Both the position numbers and the translations under genes were made by a program. A model generated the notes under the pieces. The model did not search any database. It was not told the origin of the DNA and worked only from the letters and a program-made list of their open reading frames with translations. DNA of 64,000 nt from Mesorhizobium sp. (GTDB lineage Bacteria; Pseudomonadota; Alphaproteobacteria; Rhizobiales; Rhizobiaceae), in contig SAQL01000003.1 in assembly GCA_004020645.1 (NCBI GenBank), positions 310,001-374,000 of the forward strand, written 5' to 3'. Below are positions 54,709-63,277 of this stretch, piece by piece. How positions within the stretch are numbered: position 1 is the stretch's first letter; each line of letters starts with the position of its first letter.

Positions 54709-55350
54709 TCAAGAGTTGCCCTTAGCCACGGCAATGGCCTTTTCGACGGCCGGCAGGATGCGCTCGACCATAAGGTCGACGCCTTGCGCATTCGGGTGCA
54801 GACCGTCGAGCTGCAAGGCGGGCTCGCCGGCGACGCCGTCGAGAAAGAACGGATAGAGCGGAACGCCGTATTTTTCCGCCAGTTCCGGAAAGATCGCGTC
54901 AAAGCCGTTCTGGTAGTCGGCGCCGAGATTGGGTGCGGCGCGCATGCCGGCCAGCAGCACCGCGATCTTGCGCTGCTTCAGCTTCGCCAGCATGGCGTCC
55001 AGATTCTTTTGCGTGATGGCGGGAGAAACGCCGCGCAGCATGTCGTTGGCGCCGAGCTCGAGGATGACGAGCTGAGTGCCGTCCGGCACCGACCAGTCGA
55101 GCCGCGACAGGCCGCCACTCGACGTATCGCCGGAGACACCGGCATTGGCGACGGTCACATCGTGGCCCTTGGCGCGAAGTGCTGCCTCAAGCTTTTGGGT
55201 GAAGCCCTCATCCGGTCCGAGGCCAAAGCCCGCCATCAGGCTGTCGCCGAAACCGACGATCTTGAAGGGCTCGGCGCGCGCCGACGAAACGGCGCCGCAA
55301 ATTCCGAGGAAAAGGATGAAGGCTGCGGCAAGTGTGTGTTTGAAAGCCAT
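54709..55350 (-). CDS. TesA-type arylesterase / lysophospholipase (SGNH hydrolase)
   Basis: 213 aa from the ATG at 55350. Signal peptide MAFKHTLAAAFILFLGICGA, cleavage near ARA. SGNH blocks: GFGDSLMAGFG (catalytic Ser), GANDMLRG, and DGLHPNAQGVDLMVERILP (Asp/His). Periplasmic esterase. It is divergent from an ABC ATPase and a large permease, the same arrangement as E. coli tesA and ybbA-ybbP. The frame is open upstream to 56397, antisense to the ATPase, and is not credible. Confidence 0.93.
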   Translation of the reverse strand: MAFKHTLAAAFILFLGICGAVSSARAEPFKIVGFGDSLMAGFGLGPDEGFTQKLEAALRAKGHDVTVANAGVSGDTSSGGLSRLDWSVPDGTQLVILELGANDMLRGVSPAITQKNLDAMLAKLKQRKIAVLLAGMRAAPNLGADYQNGFDAIFPELAEKYGVPLYPFFLDGVAGEPALQLDGLHPNAQGVDLMVERILPAVEKAIAVAKGNS

Positions 55351-55434
55351 GCGGCAGGCCCCATATGACGAAGGACATTTGTTGGCGGCAGGCAGAATTC
55401 CAGCCTCCCCTCTCCCATATAGGACGAATTTATT

Positions 55435-56130
55435 TTGACAGAAGCCGTCATCGCGCTGAAAGACGTATCGCTGACGCTCGGCGAAGGAGCGTCTTCCGTC
55501 CACGTGCTGAAAGGTGTCAGCCTCGATGTGGCTGATGGCGAGGCGACCGGCATCGTCGGGCCGTCGGGCTCGGGAAAGTCGACGCTGCTGATGGTGTTGG
55601 CCGGCTTGGAAAGAGTCGATTCGGGTACGGTACGAATTGGCGGCGAATTGCTGAATGGCAAGAGCGAAGATCAGATAGCATCGTTTCGGGGCCGAAATAT
55701 TGGCATCGTCTTCCAGTCCTTCCACCTCATTCCCAATATGACGGCGCTCGAAAATGTCGCAGTGCCGCTGGAACTTGCCGGCCATGCCAATCCGTTCGGG
55801 GTGGCGGCGCGGGAGCTGGAGGCGGTGGGCTTGAGTGACCGCATCACCCACTATCCCGGCGAATTGTCCGGCGGCGAACAGCAGCGTGTGGCGATCGCCC
55901 GGGCGCTGGCGCCGTCGCCGCGCATCCTGATCGCCGACGAGCCGACCGGCAATCTCGATCAGACCACGGGACGGCAGGTCGCCGATCTTCTGTTCGCCAA
56001 GGCGGCCGAGCGCGGCATGACGCTGGTGCTGGTCACCCACGATCCGGCGCTTGCCGCACGCTGCTCCCGGCAGGTATCGATGCGGTCGGGCCGGATCGAG
56101 GACGCGCCATTGCTTAAAGTGACGGCGTAG
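55435..56130 (+). CDS. ABC transporter ATP-binding protein (YbbA/LolD-like)
   Basis: 231 aa, TTG start at 55435. Walker [13 protein letters not shown]-loop [16 protein letters not shown], signature [15 protein letters not shown], Walker [14 protein letters not shown]. MacB/LolD type. Pairs with the permease starting 4 bp after its stop. Probably an envelope lipid or lipoprotein handling machine; the tesA neighbour suggests a lipid link. Confidence 0.93.
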   Translation: MTEAVIALKDVSLTLGEGASSVHVLKGVSLDVADGEATGIVGPSGSGKSTLLMVLAGLERVDSGTVRIGGELLNGKSEDQIASFRGRNIGIVFQSFHLIPNMTALENVAVPLELAGHANPFGVAARELEAVGLSDRITHYPGELSGGEQQRVAIARALAPSPRILIADEPTGNLDQTTGRQVADLLFAKAAERGMTLVLVTHDPALAARCSRQVSMRSGRIEDAPLLKVTA

Positions 56131-56134
56131 CGCA

Positions 56135-58738
56135 ATGGCTGACAAGGCCCCCTCATCCGGCCCTTCGGCTCCGCGGCCGGATGAAGCGGCCACTTGGGCG
56201 CGCACCTTTTCACTCGCCTTCCGCTTTTCACTGCGGGAGATGCGCGGCGGACTGTCCGGCTTCCTGATCTTCCTTGCCTGCATCGCGCTTGGCGTCGCGG
56301 CGATCGGTGGCGTCAATTCGGTGGCCCGGGCGATTACCGCCGGTGTCGCCAACGAAGGCCAGTCGCTGCTCGGCGGCGATCTTCGTTTCCAGCTCAATCA
56401 GCGCGCCGCGACGCAGGCCGAGCACGTCTTTCTTGGCGGGCTGGGCACGGTCTCGCACAGCGCCAACATGCGTTCGATGGCGCGGCTCGAGGACGGTTCC
56501 GATCAGGCGCTGGTCGAGGCCAAGGCGGTCGATGGAGCCTATCCGCTCTTTGGCGCGCTGGAGACCGAGCCGGCGCTGTCGAAGCAGGAATTGTTCGGCG
56601 AAAAATCCGGCGTTTTCGGTGCCGCCGCACCCGACCTTTTGTTCGAGCGGCTGAACCTGGGCGTCGGCGACCGGCTGAAGCTGGGCAGCGCCACCTTCGA
56701 ACTGCGCGCCAGGCTCGTCAACGAGCCGGACGCGGTATCCGACGGCTTCGGCTTTGCGCCGCGGCTGATGATCTCGACAGGCGGGCTTGCCGCTTCCGGT
56801 TTGATCCAGCCCGGCAGCCTGGTCGAGAACGCCTACAAGGTCCGCCTGCCCGGCGGCACCGGCGAGGCGCGCATAAAAGCCATTCAAGATCAGGCGGCGG
56901 AGGATTTTCCCGTGTCCGGCTGGTCGATCCGCACGCGCAGCAACGCAGCACCGGCGTTGTCCTCCAACATCGAACGGTTTTCGCAGTTCCTGACGCTGGT
57001 CGGGCTGACGGCGCTGGTGGTCGGCGGCGTCGGCGTCGCCAATGCGGTGCGCGCCTATCTCGACGGCAAGCGCGGCGTCATCGCCACCTTCAAGAGCCTG
57101 GGGGCTTCGGGCGGTTTCGTCTTTACCGTCTACCTCGTGCAGATCCTGATGATCGCCGCGCTCGGCATCATGGTCGGCCTTGTGCTTGGCGCGCTGATGC
57201 CGTTTGCGGCGAGCGCGGTACTCCAGTCGGTCATTCCGGTGCCGGCGGAAGGTGGGTTCTATCCCGGCGCACTTGGCATGGCGGCGCTGTTCGGGCTGCT
57301 GGTGACGCTGGCCTTCGCCTTGCTGCCGCTCGGCCGTGCGCGCGACGTGCCGGCGACGGCGCTGTTTCGCGAGATGGGTTTTGAGGGCCGCGGTTTTCCG
57401 CGCCCGCTCTACACCGCGGCGGCGCTCGGCATCGCGCTGCTCCTGGCGGCGCTGGCCATTCTGTTTTCCGGCGACCGCTATATCGCCTCGATCTTCGTCG
57501 GCGCCACCATTTTTGCCTTCCTGGTGCTACGCATCGTCGGCGCGCTGGTGCAGTGGGCCGCCAAAAAGAGCCCGCGCGTTGGCTCGACGGCGCTCAGGCT
57601 CGCCATCGGCAACATCCATCGGCCAGGTGCCCTGACGCCGTCGGTGGTGCTGTCGCTGGGGCTGGGATTGACGCTGCTGGTGACGCTGGCGCTGATCGAC
57701 GGCAATCTCAGGCGGCAGATTTCCGGCAGCCTGCCGGAACGGGCGCCGAACTTCTTTTTCGTCGACATCCAGAGCAGCGACGTCGACGCGTTCTCTGCGC
57801 TGGTCGGCAGGCAAGCGCCGAAGGGCACGCTGGTCAAGGTGCCGATGCTGCGCGGCCGGGTGATGGCGCTGAACGGCGTCGACGTCGACAAGGCTAGGGT
57901 TGCGCCGGAAGGGGCATGGGTGCTGCGCGGCGATCGCGGGCTGACCTACGAGGCCAGTATTCCCGCGAATGCGACGCTGACCGAAGGCACTTGGTGGCCG
58001 GACAACTATGCCGGCGAGCCGCTGGTGTCGTTTTCGGCCGAGGAAGGCGCAGAGATCGGGCTGAAGCTCGGCGACACCATCACCGTCAACGTGCTTGGCC
58101 GCAACGTGACGGCGAGGATCGCCAATTTCCGCCAGGTTGAATGGGAGACGATGGGCATCAATTTCGTCATGGTGTTCTCGCCCAGTACGTTTGCCGGCGC
58201 GCCGCATAGCTGGCTGGCGACGCTGACCGACAAGGGCGCGTCGCCGGCCGACGATGCCCGTCTTCTCAACGCCGTCACCCGTGCCTTTCCCGCGGTGACG
58301 ACAGTCAGGGTCAAGGACGCGCTCGACATCGTCAACCGGCTGGTGGCGCAACTCGGCACCGCGATCAGGGCCGCGGCCGGCGTGGCGCTGATCGCCTCGG
58401 TGCTGGTGCTGGCCGGCGCGCTGGCCGCCGGCAACCGCGCCCGCATCCACGATGCAGTGGTGCTGAAGACGCTGGGCGCTACCAGGAAGACGCTGATCGC
58501 GGCCTTTTCGCTGGAATACATGCTGATCGGCCTCGCCACCGCGATCTTCGCGCTGGCGGCAGGCGGGATTGCGGCGTGGTTCGTTGTCGCGCGCGTCATG
58601 ACGCTGCCGTCGCATTTCATGCCCGATGTGGCGGTGGCAACCATCGTCTTTGCGCTGGTGGTCACGGTCGGCATTGGCCTCGCCGGCACCTGGCGGGTGC
58701 TGGGCCACAAGGCGGCGCCGGTGCTGCGCAATCTCTGA
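56135..58738 (+). CDS. FtsX-like ABC transporter permease (YbbP-type)
   Basis: 867 aa. An N-terminal membrane helix (GLSGFLIFLACIALGVAAIG) and large periplasmic loop (~60-260), then a first FtsX helix block (~285-400), a second helix group with another large periplasmic region (~480-720), and a last FtsX block (AAGVALIASVLVLAGALAAG onward). This ten-helix layout matches YbbP. It partners the upstream ATPase. Confidence 0.92.
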   Translation: MADKAPSSGPSAPRPDEAATWARTFSLAFRFSLREMRGGLSGFLIFLACIALGVAAIGGVNSVARAITAGVANEGQSLLGGDLRFQLNQRAATQAEHVFLGGLGTVSHSANMRSMARLEDGSDQALVEAKAVDGAYPLFGALETEPALSKQELFGEKSGVFGAAAPDLLFERLNLGVGDRLKLGSATFELRARLVNEPDAVSDGFGFAPRLMISTGGLAASGLIQPGSLVENAYKVRLPGGTGEARIKAIQDQAAEDFPVSGWSIRTRSNAAPALSSNIERFSQFLTLVGLTALVVGGVGVANAVRAYLDGKRGVIATFKSLGASGGFVFTVYLVQILMIAALGIMVGLVLGALMPFAASAVLQSVIPVPAEGGFYPGALGMAALFGLLVTLAFALLPLGRARDVPATALFREMGFEGRGFPRPLYTAAALGIALLLAALAILFSGDRYIASIFVGATIFAFLVLRIVGALVQWAAKKSPRVGSTALRLAIGNIHRPGALTPSVVLSLGLGLTLLVTLALIDGNLRRQISGSLPERAPNFFFVDIQSSDVDAFSALVGRQAPKGTLVKVPMLRGRVMALNGVDVDKARVAPEGAWVLRGDRGLTYEASIPANATLTEGTWWPDNYAGEPLVSFSAEEGAEIGLKLGDTITVNVLGRNVTARIANFRQVEWETMGINFVMVFSPSTFAGAPHSWLATLTDKGASPADDARLLNAVTRAFPAVTTVRVKDALDIVNRLVAQLGTAIRAAAGVALIASVLVLAGALAAGNRARIHDAVVLKTLGATRKTLIAAFSLEYMLIGLATAIFALAAGGIAAWFVVARVMTLPSHFMPDVAVATIVFALVVTVGIGLAGTWRVLGHKAAPVLRNL

Positions 58739-58979
58739 TCTGCAGGCATCTGCAGGCTCAACGCGACCAGGATTCGGTTAAATCTTGTTAATGTTGGGCT
58801 TCCGAAGGCCGATAAATCCGGATTTTCGTGTCTTCACGAAGCATTACGCCTGGTTACGGTCTTGTTCTTGACGCCAATAAACATCATATTTCGCCGCAGG
58901 CATGCTGGAGCCCCGCCAGCGGCGCCGCGGTCCAAATGGGCCGGACACCGGACGGGGCAGAAGCAATATGAGGATTTCC

Positions 58980-59759
58980 ATGGCTGAACCCGTTCGCAAT
59001 TATCAGACGCGTGCCGTGCCCGGCGCCGGCGTCGATGCTGCTATCGACCAGGGCCTGCGCGCCTATATGATCAAGGTCTACAATCTGATGGGGCTTGGCC
59101 TCCTCATCACCGGCCTCGCCGCGGTCGGAACGATAATGCTGGCCACTACCACCGATCCGGCTTCGGCGGTCGCCACGCTGCCGAATGGCGACATGCTGAC
59201 CTCCTTCGGCTACGCGATCTTTGGTTCGCCGCTGAAATGGCTGGTGATCTTTGCCCCGCTGGCAGCGGTGATATTCCTGTCGTTCCGTGTCCAGTCGATG
59301 AGCGTTTCGGCCGCGCAGACGACGTTCTGGGTCTATGCCGGCCTCGTCGGCCTGTCTCTGTCGTCGATCTTCCTAGTCTACACCACCGCCAGTATCTCGC
59401 AGACCTTCTTCGCCACCGCCGCCGCCTTTGGCGGACTGTCGCTCTACGGCTATACGACCAAGCGCGACCTTTCCGCGTTCGGTTCGTTCCTGGTCATGGG
59501 CCTGGTTGGTCTGATCATCGCGATGGTGATCAACATCTTCCTGCAGTCGTCGGCGCTTTCCTTCGCCGTTTCGGCGATCGGCGTGCTGATCTTCGCGGGT
59601 CTCACCGCCTACGACACGCAGAACATCAAGGAGATGTATTTCGAGGGCGACGAGACTGATGTCGCCGGCCGCAAGGCGATCATGGGCGCTCTGAGGCTCT
59701 ATCTCGACTTCATCAACCTGTTCATGTTCCTGCTGCAGTTCATGGGCGACCGCCGCTAG
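58980..59759 (+). CDS. Bax inhibitor-1/YccA family membrane protein
   Basis: 259 aa from the ATG at 58980 (AGGATTTCC just upstream; ATG 58968 also possible). Seven hydrophobic segments: KVYNLMGLGLLITGLAAVGT, VIFLSFRVQSMSVSAAQT, FWVYAGLVGLSLSSIFLVYT, then FSTKRD-like YTTKRDLSAFGSFLVMG, and the C-terminal TAYDTQNIKEMY and LYLDFINLFMFLLQFMG. E. coli YccA modulates FtsH. Probably a stress-related inner-membrane protein. Confidence 0.93.
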   Translation: MAEPVRNYQTRAVPGAGVDAAIDQGLRAYMIKVYNLMGLGLLITGLAAVGTIMLATTTDPASAVATLPNGDMLTSFGYAIFGSPLKWLVIFAPLAAVIFLSFRVQSMSVSAAQTTFWVYAGLVGLSLSSIFLVYTTASISQTFFATAAAFGGLSLYGYTTKRDLSAFGSFLVMGLVGLIIAMVINIFLQSSALSFAVSAIGVLIFAGLTAYDTQNIKEMYFEGDETDVAGRKAIMGALRLYLDFINLFMFLLQFMGDRR

Positions 59760-59859
59760 AGCCTGATCCATCCCGATAAAGTCGGGATGGAGCTCTATCT
59801 TTTGTCTGACCAGGATTTTTTTCCGAAAACCGGTTCCCACTTTTCGGGATCATGGTTTA
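59759..59859. repeat. palindromic repeat (family B) after yccA-like gene
   Basis: Begins AGAGCCTGATCC at the stop codon, contains a CATCCCGAT/GTCGGGATG hairpin, and ends CCGAAAACCGG...TTTTCGGGATCATGGTTT. Composite element, longer than the other family B copies. Confidence 0.75.
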
Positions 59860-59885
59860 AGGCAAGTCTTGGACCAGCGAGTTTG

Positions 59886-59913
59886 AAAAGGGCGGCCCAA
59901 CAGCCGCCCTTTT
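59886..59913 (+). terminator. Rho-independent terminator after the YccA-like gene
   Basis: Stem AAAAGGGCGGC/GCCGCCCTTTT, 6-nt loop, followed by CTTCTG. It is positioned 126 bp after the gene, downstream of the family B repeat. Confidence 0.85.
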
Positions 59914-59966
59914 CTTCTGCTCCGGTCTTTGTGAAATGGCCGGCAGATGATTGACGTGCATAAATC

Positions 59967-60536
59967 ATGAGCAGCATCACGATACGGGCCGCGACTTCGG
60001 CCGATCTCGATCGGATCACGGATATCTATGCCGATGCGGTGACCCATGGCTCGGCGAGCTACGAACTGGAGCCGCCTGATCGCGCCGAGATGGGTGGGCG
60101 CTTCGATAGTTTGATAGCGGGTGGCTTTCCCTATCTGGTGGCGGAAAAAGACGGCATTGTGCTCGGCTATGCCTATGCCGGCCCCTTCCGGGCGCGGCCT
60201 GCGTACCGCTTTGTCGTCGAGGATTCCGTCTATGTTGCGCCCGAGGCCAAGGGCCAAGGCGTCGGGCTCAAGCTGATGCAAGGGCTGATCGAGGCGGCCG
60301 AGGCGGCGGGCTTCCGCCAGATCATCGCGGTAATCGGCGACGGTCGGCCGGACAGTGCCTCAGTGCTGCTGCATGAAAAGCTCGGCTTTCGCCATTCGGG
60401 CCGCCTGGAAGGCTCCGGCTACAAGCACGGACGCTGGCTCGACACGGTGTTCATGCAACTGCCGATCAATGGCGGGGCTCTGCTTCCGCCCGACCCCAAC
60501 TCGTTGCCGGAACGGAGATTCCGCCAGCAGCAATAA
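59967..60536 (+). CDS. GNAT acetyltransferase, phosphinothricin/MnaT-like
   Basis: 189 aa. Starts ITIRAATSADLDRITDIYAD, includes VYVAPEAKGQGVGLKLMQGL (acetyl-CoA loop Q-G-V-G-x-x-L) and the family feature LHEKLGFRHSGRLEGSGYKH followed by GRWLDTVFMQ. Members acetylate phosphinothricin, methionine sulfone or similar amino acids. A Pro-rich tail ends the protein. It converges with the DUF2794 gene with 4 bp between them. Confidence 0.9.
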   Translation: MSSITIRAATSADLDRITDIYADAVTHGSASYELEPPDRAEMGGRFDSLIAGGFPYLVAEKDGIVLGYAYAGPFRARPAYRFVVEDSVYVAPEAKGQGVGLKLMQGLIEAAEAAGFRQIIAVIGDGRPDSASVLLHEKLGFRHSGRLEGSGYKHGRWLDTVFMQLPINGGALLPPDPNSLPERRFRQQQ

Positions 60537-60540
60537 GCAG

Positions 60541-60927
60541 TTAGGCCTCGACCAGCTTCAGCGTGCGGTCGAAAACGACGAGCACGCGGCCAAGTTCCTG
60601 GCCGCGCTTGAGAATACGGCCGCCGGCGGCAATGACGGCGAATGCGCCTTGCCGGCGCGCCAGCTTCGGATCCTTGACGATCTGGAACAGCGGCACTTCG
60701 CTGGTGCGACGGAAGACTGAAAAGACGGCGCGGTCGGTGAGATGGTCGATGGCGTAGTCGCGCCATTCATTGGCGGCGACCATGCGCCCGTAAAGCCTCA
60801 GGATCTGGTCCAATTCACGCCGGTCGAACCGCACCGGCTGGTCGAGGCGTTCGCGTCTTGCCTCATGCAGCGGGATCAGTATTGCGGATGCGTCCCCATC
60901 CTCCGTCCCACTGCCGTGATCAGCCAT
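60541..60927 (-). CDS. DUF2794 domain protein
   Basis: 128 aa from the ATG at 60927 (AAGGGATCGAGGC upstream). The core VRFDRRELDQILRLYGRMVA, RDYAIDHLTDRAVFSVFRRT, KDPKLARRQGAFAVIAAGGR is the DUF2794 signature, a family found mainly in alphaproteobacteria. Cytoplasmic, function unknown. Upstream, 60928-61319 holds no gene that I can see. Confidence 0.9.
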   Translation of the reverse strand: MADHGSGTEDGDASAILIPLHEARRERLDQPVRFDRRELDQILRLYGRMVAANEWRDYAIDHLTDRAVFSVFRRTSEVPLFQIVKDPKLARRQGAFAVIAAGGRILKRGQELGRVLVVFDRTLKLVEA

Positions 60928-61319
60928 GCCTCGATCCCTTCGAATGAATCTTACGCCAACCAAAGTTGGCGCTTTCGCCGTGGAATTGCAAGCCCAGCCG
61001 AACAAAGGCGGCGCCGCACCGTTTTCCCGGTGTCCAGTCACGTTTATAAAACGCCCGTTGGAATTGGTGATGCTTCGCCACAATTCTGCCTTCTTTTATC
61101 CGCGCTAATGCCCCAATGTCCGACGAATTTACGGGTGTTGCCTGAGACGGTTCGGTCCGGCACTGGCTCGTAAACCCCAAGCCCCCCGCCCACGGGTCTG
61201 CGTCGGATCGAACCAACCTCGGTTTTTCCTTGGGAAAAATCGGGTGCGACGATCCCAAAACCTAAATGACCGGCGTCAGAAGCAAGCTGACGTCGGTTTT
61301 TTAATGGCCGAGTGATGCG

Positions 61320-61560
61320 CGCGGCCTTCCCTTCTCCCCTTGTGGGAGCCCCACGGGTCTTGCCTCCGCCAAGCCCGAGGACAGGCTCCGCGAGGTCGGA
61401 TGAGGGGGTGTTCCAGTTGGCAATTTACTTGAAATCGCCGCCGCCTCGTTCCTTCCAGCACCCCTCATCCGTCTCGACGCTGCGCGCCGATCCACCACCC
61501 GGGGCGAGTCGCGGGCCTCGCCCACCCTTTCAGGCCCCACAAGGGGAGAAGGAGAGGTGC
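61320..61560. repeat. long REP-like element (family A, ~240 bp variant)
   Basis: Sister of 2585-2813: shares CCACGGGTCTTGCCTCC, GCCCGAGGACAGGCTCCGC and CGCGCCGATCCACC. Starts CCTTCTCCCCTTGTGGGAG and ends CCCCACAAGGGGAGAAGG, 5 bp from the DUF1223 stop codon. Confidence 0.78.
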
Positions 61561-61564
61561 CCGT

Positions 61565-62359
61565 TCAAGGCTTGTGGATCAAGGCGGCGCCGAGGATGGG
61601 ACCCGGCATGCCGTCCTTGCCCACCGATTGCAGCAGCACGGCGCAGCCGCCTTTCTTGGTAATCACGCTCATCGGCAATTCGTAGCGCTGCGCCTTGCCG
61701 TGCCACATGCCGGCGGTCTGGATGCCGGAAACGGCGTTCCAGTAGGTCATGCTGCGGCCGGTGTTTTCGCCCTTGCCGATCTTGATCGTCTGCGGCGGGT
61801 CGAAATAGACGATGATGACATGGGCATCGCTGGGGCCGGTCCCGGCATCGCCGGCGTCGATGGTGACGCGGTCGCTGGCCCGGCTGACCTTGATGCTGAC
61901 CCGCATGCCTTCGCCTGATCCTTCCATGCGGGCGAGCGCGCCGTCGACTTCCTTGCGGCTGGCGCCGTTGACATGGCTGCGGCCATTGATGACGGCCTGC
62001 GGCGTATAGACCGAGCGGCTGCCGAAGGCGCGCATATACTCATACTGCCGCTCGGTGTTCTCCTTGCGGCTCAGCGTGTCCTTCCAACCGAGATAATCCC
62101 AGTAGTCGACATGATAGGCGAGCGCGACGATGTTCTCCTTAGCGGCAAGCTCGGCGAAGAATTCATCGGCCGGCAGGCAGGAACTGCAACCTTGGCTGGT
62201 GAAAAGCTCGACCACGCCCAAGGGCTGATCAGTCGAAGCTTTGTCGGCCTGGGGCTTGTCGGCCTCGCCGGCAAGCGCATTGCCGGCAAGTCCAGCGCCG
62301 GCAAACACCGAGAGGGCCAGCGCCAATGCCGCAAGCCGCAATGGTCTTCGAGGTGTCAT
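61565..62359 (-). CDS. DUF1223 (thioredoxin-like) exported protein
   Basis: 264 aa. Signal peptide MTPRRPLRLAALALALSVFA with cleavage near ALA-GEA. DUF1223 core: VVELFTSQGCSSCLPADEFF (CxxC), LAYHVDYWDYLGWKDTLS and YTPQAVINGRSHVNGASRKE. Thioredoxin-like fold with a CSSC pair, periplasmic. Function unknown. Lies near aconitase. Confidence 0.92.
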   Translation of the reverse strand: MTPRRPLRLAALALALSVFAGAGLAGNALAGEADKPQADKASTDQPLGVVELFTSQGCSSCLPADEFFAELAAKENIVALAYHVDYWDYLGWKDTLSRKENTERQYEYMRAFGSRSVYTPQAVINGRSHVNGASRKEVDGALARMEGSGEGMRVSIKVSRASDRVTIDAGDAGTGPSDAHVIIVYFDPPQTIKIGKGENTGRSMTYWNAVSGIQTAGMWHGKAQRYELPMSVITKKGGCAVLLQSVGKDGMPGPILGAALIHKP

Positions 62360-62501
62360 AGCCGTTTCGACTCCCGCCGTTGATGGCCGGCTTTATTCTG
62401 ATTGGCGAAATATGTGGCAGAAGCGGCAGTCAACGGGAAGTCACGTTGCGGTGAAATTTTACCGGCTGTAACCAAGGGCGCAATAGGACGGGCTTCACTG
62501 C

Positions 62502-63167
62502 ATGTGGCAAACTCTCCTGACGCCAGTCGACCTGTACTGCGAGCGGGTCGGGCCGGAGCTCTGGGCCGAGCCGGTCAACGCACTCACCAATCTGGCTTTT
62601 CTTGTCGCCGGGCTGTGGGGTGTCCGGGAGGTGCGCCGGCGTGGCACCGGCATCTTCGCCGAAGTGCTGGCCTGGTGGGTGGTGGCGATCGGCATCGGCT
62701 CGGCGCTGTTCCACACCTTTGCCAACCATGGCACGGTCTGGGCCGACGTGCTGCCGATCGCCGGGTTCACGCTGGCCTACACGCTGTTCAACCTGCGCCG
62801 TTTCCTCGGCATGAAATGGGGCAAGGCGGTCGCCATCTTCGTCGCCTTCTATGCCGTCAGCGGGTTGTTGACCTGGGCCGTGCCGGACTGGCTGCGCCAG
62901 GCATCGAACGGCACGACCGGCTATCTGCCGCCCTTCCTGGCGCTCGCCTTCTTCGGCGTCATAGTGGCGGCGAGCGGCAACCGCGCCGGCTGGTACAATC
63001 TGGCGGGCTCGGCGATCTTCGTCGTGTCGGTCATCTTCAGGATGATCGATCCGCTGGTCTGCGGCAGCTTCCCGCTCGGCACGCATTTCCTGTGGCACAT
63101 CCTCAACGGGCTGATGCTCGGTGTGCTGCTGGCGGCGGCGGCGCGGTTCGGCAAGGGAAGGCAGTAG
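62502..63167 (+). CDS. ceramidase family membrane protein
   Basis: 221 aa. Seven hydrophobic segments. Alkaline-ceramidase-like motifs: YCERVGPELWAEPVNALTNL, GIGSALFHTFANHGTVWADV (S...H...D) and GTHFLWHILNGL (HxxxH). These supply zinc ligands in the eukaryotic enzymes. In bacteria without sphingolipids the substrate is uncertain. The stop codon TAG is inside the first unit of the 8-bp repeat array. Confidence 0.85.
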   Translation: MWQTLLTPVDLYCERVGPELWAEPVNALTNLAFLVAGLWGVREVRRRGTGIFAEVLAWWVVAIGIGSALFHTFANHGTVWADVLPIAGFTLAYTLFNLRRFLGMKWGKAVAIFVAFYAVSGLLTWAVPDWLRQASNGTTGYLPPFLALAFFGVIVAASGNRAGWYNLAGSAIFVVSVIFRMIDPLVCGSFPLGTHFLWHILNGLMLGVLLAAAARFGKGRQ

Positions 63168-63276
63168 GGCAGTAGGGCAGTAGGGCAGTAGGGCAGTAGG
63201 GCAGTAGGGCAGTAGGGCAGTAGGTATTGTCTTCCCTACTCCCCTACTGCCCTACTGCCCTACTCCCTTACTCCCC
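63161..63276. repeat. 8-bp tandem array (GCAGTAGG)x8 with inverted copies
   Basis: Eight exact GCAGTAGG units (63161-63224), a 10-nt spacer, then about five inverted units, CCTACTGC or one- to two-base variants (63235-63276). The whole can fold into a long hairpin. It spans the ceramidase stop codon and ends 2 bp before the aconitase stop. It could be a two-way terminator and is prone to copy-number change. Confidence 0.92.
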
Positions 63277-63277
63277 T

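Noticed and set aside
55351..56397. Upstream extension of the arylesterase
   Set aside because: It would run antisense through the ABC ATPase; the signal peptide at 55350 marks the true start.
63161..63276. CRISPR array
   Set aside because: The units are 8 bp with no spacers, so this is a simple tandem/inverted array.
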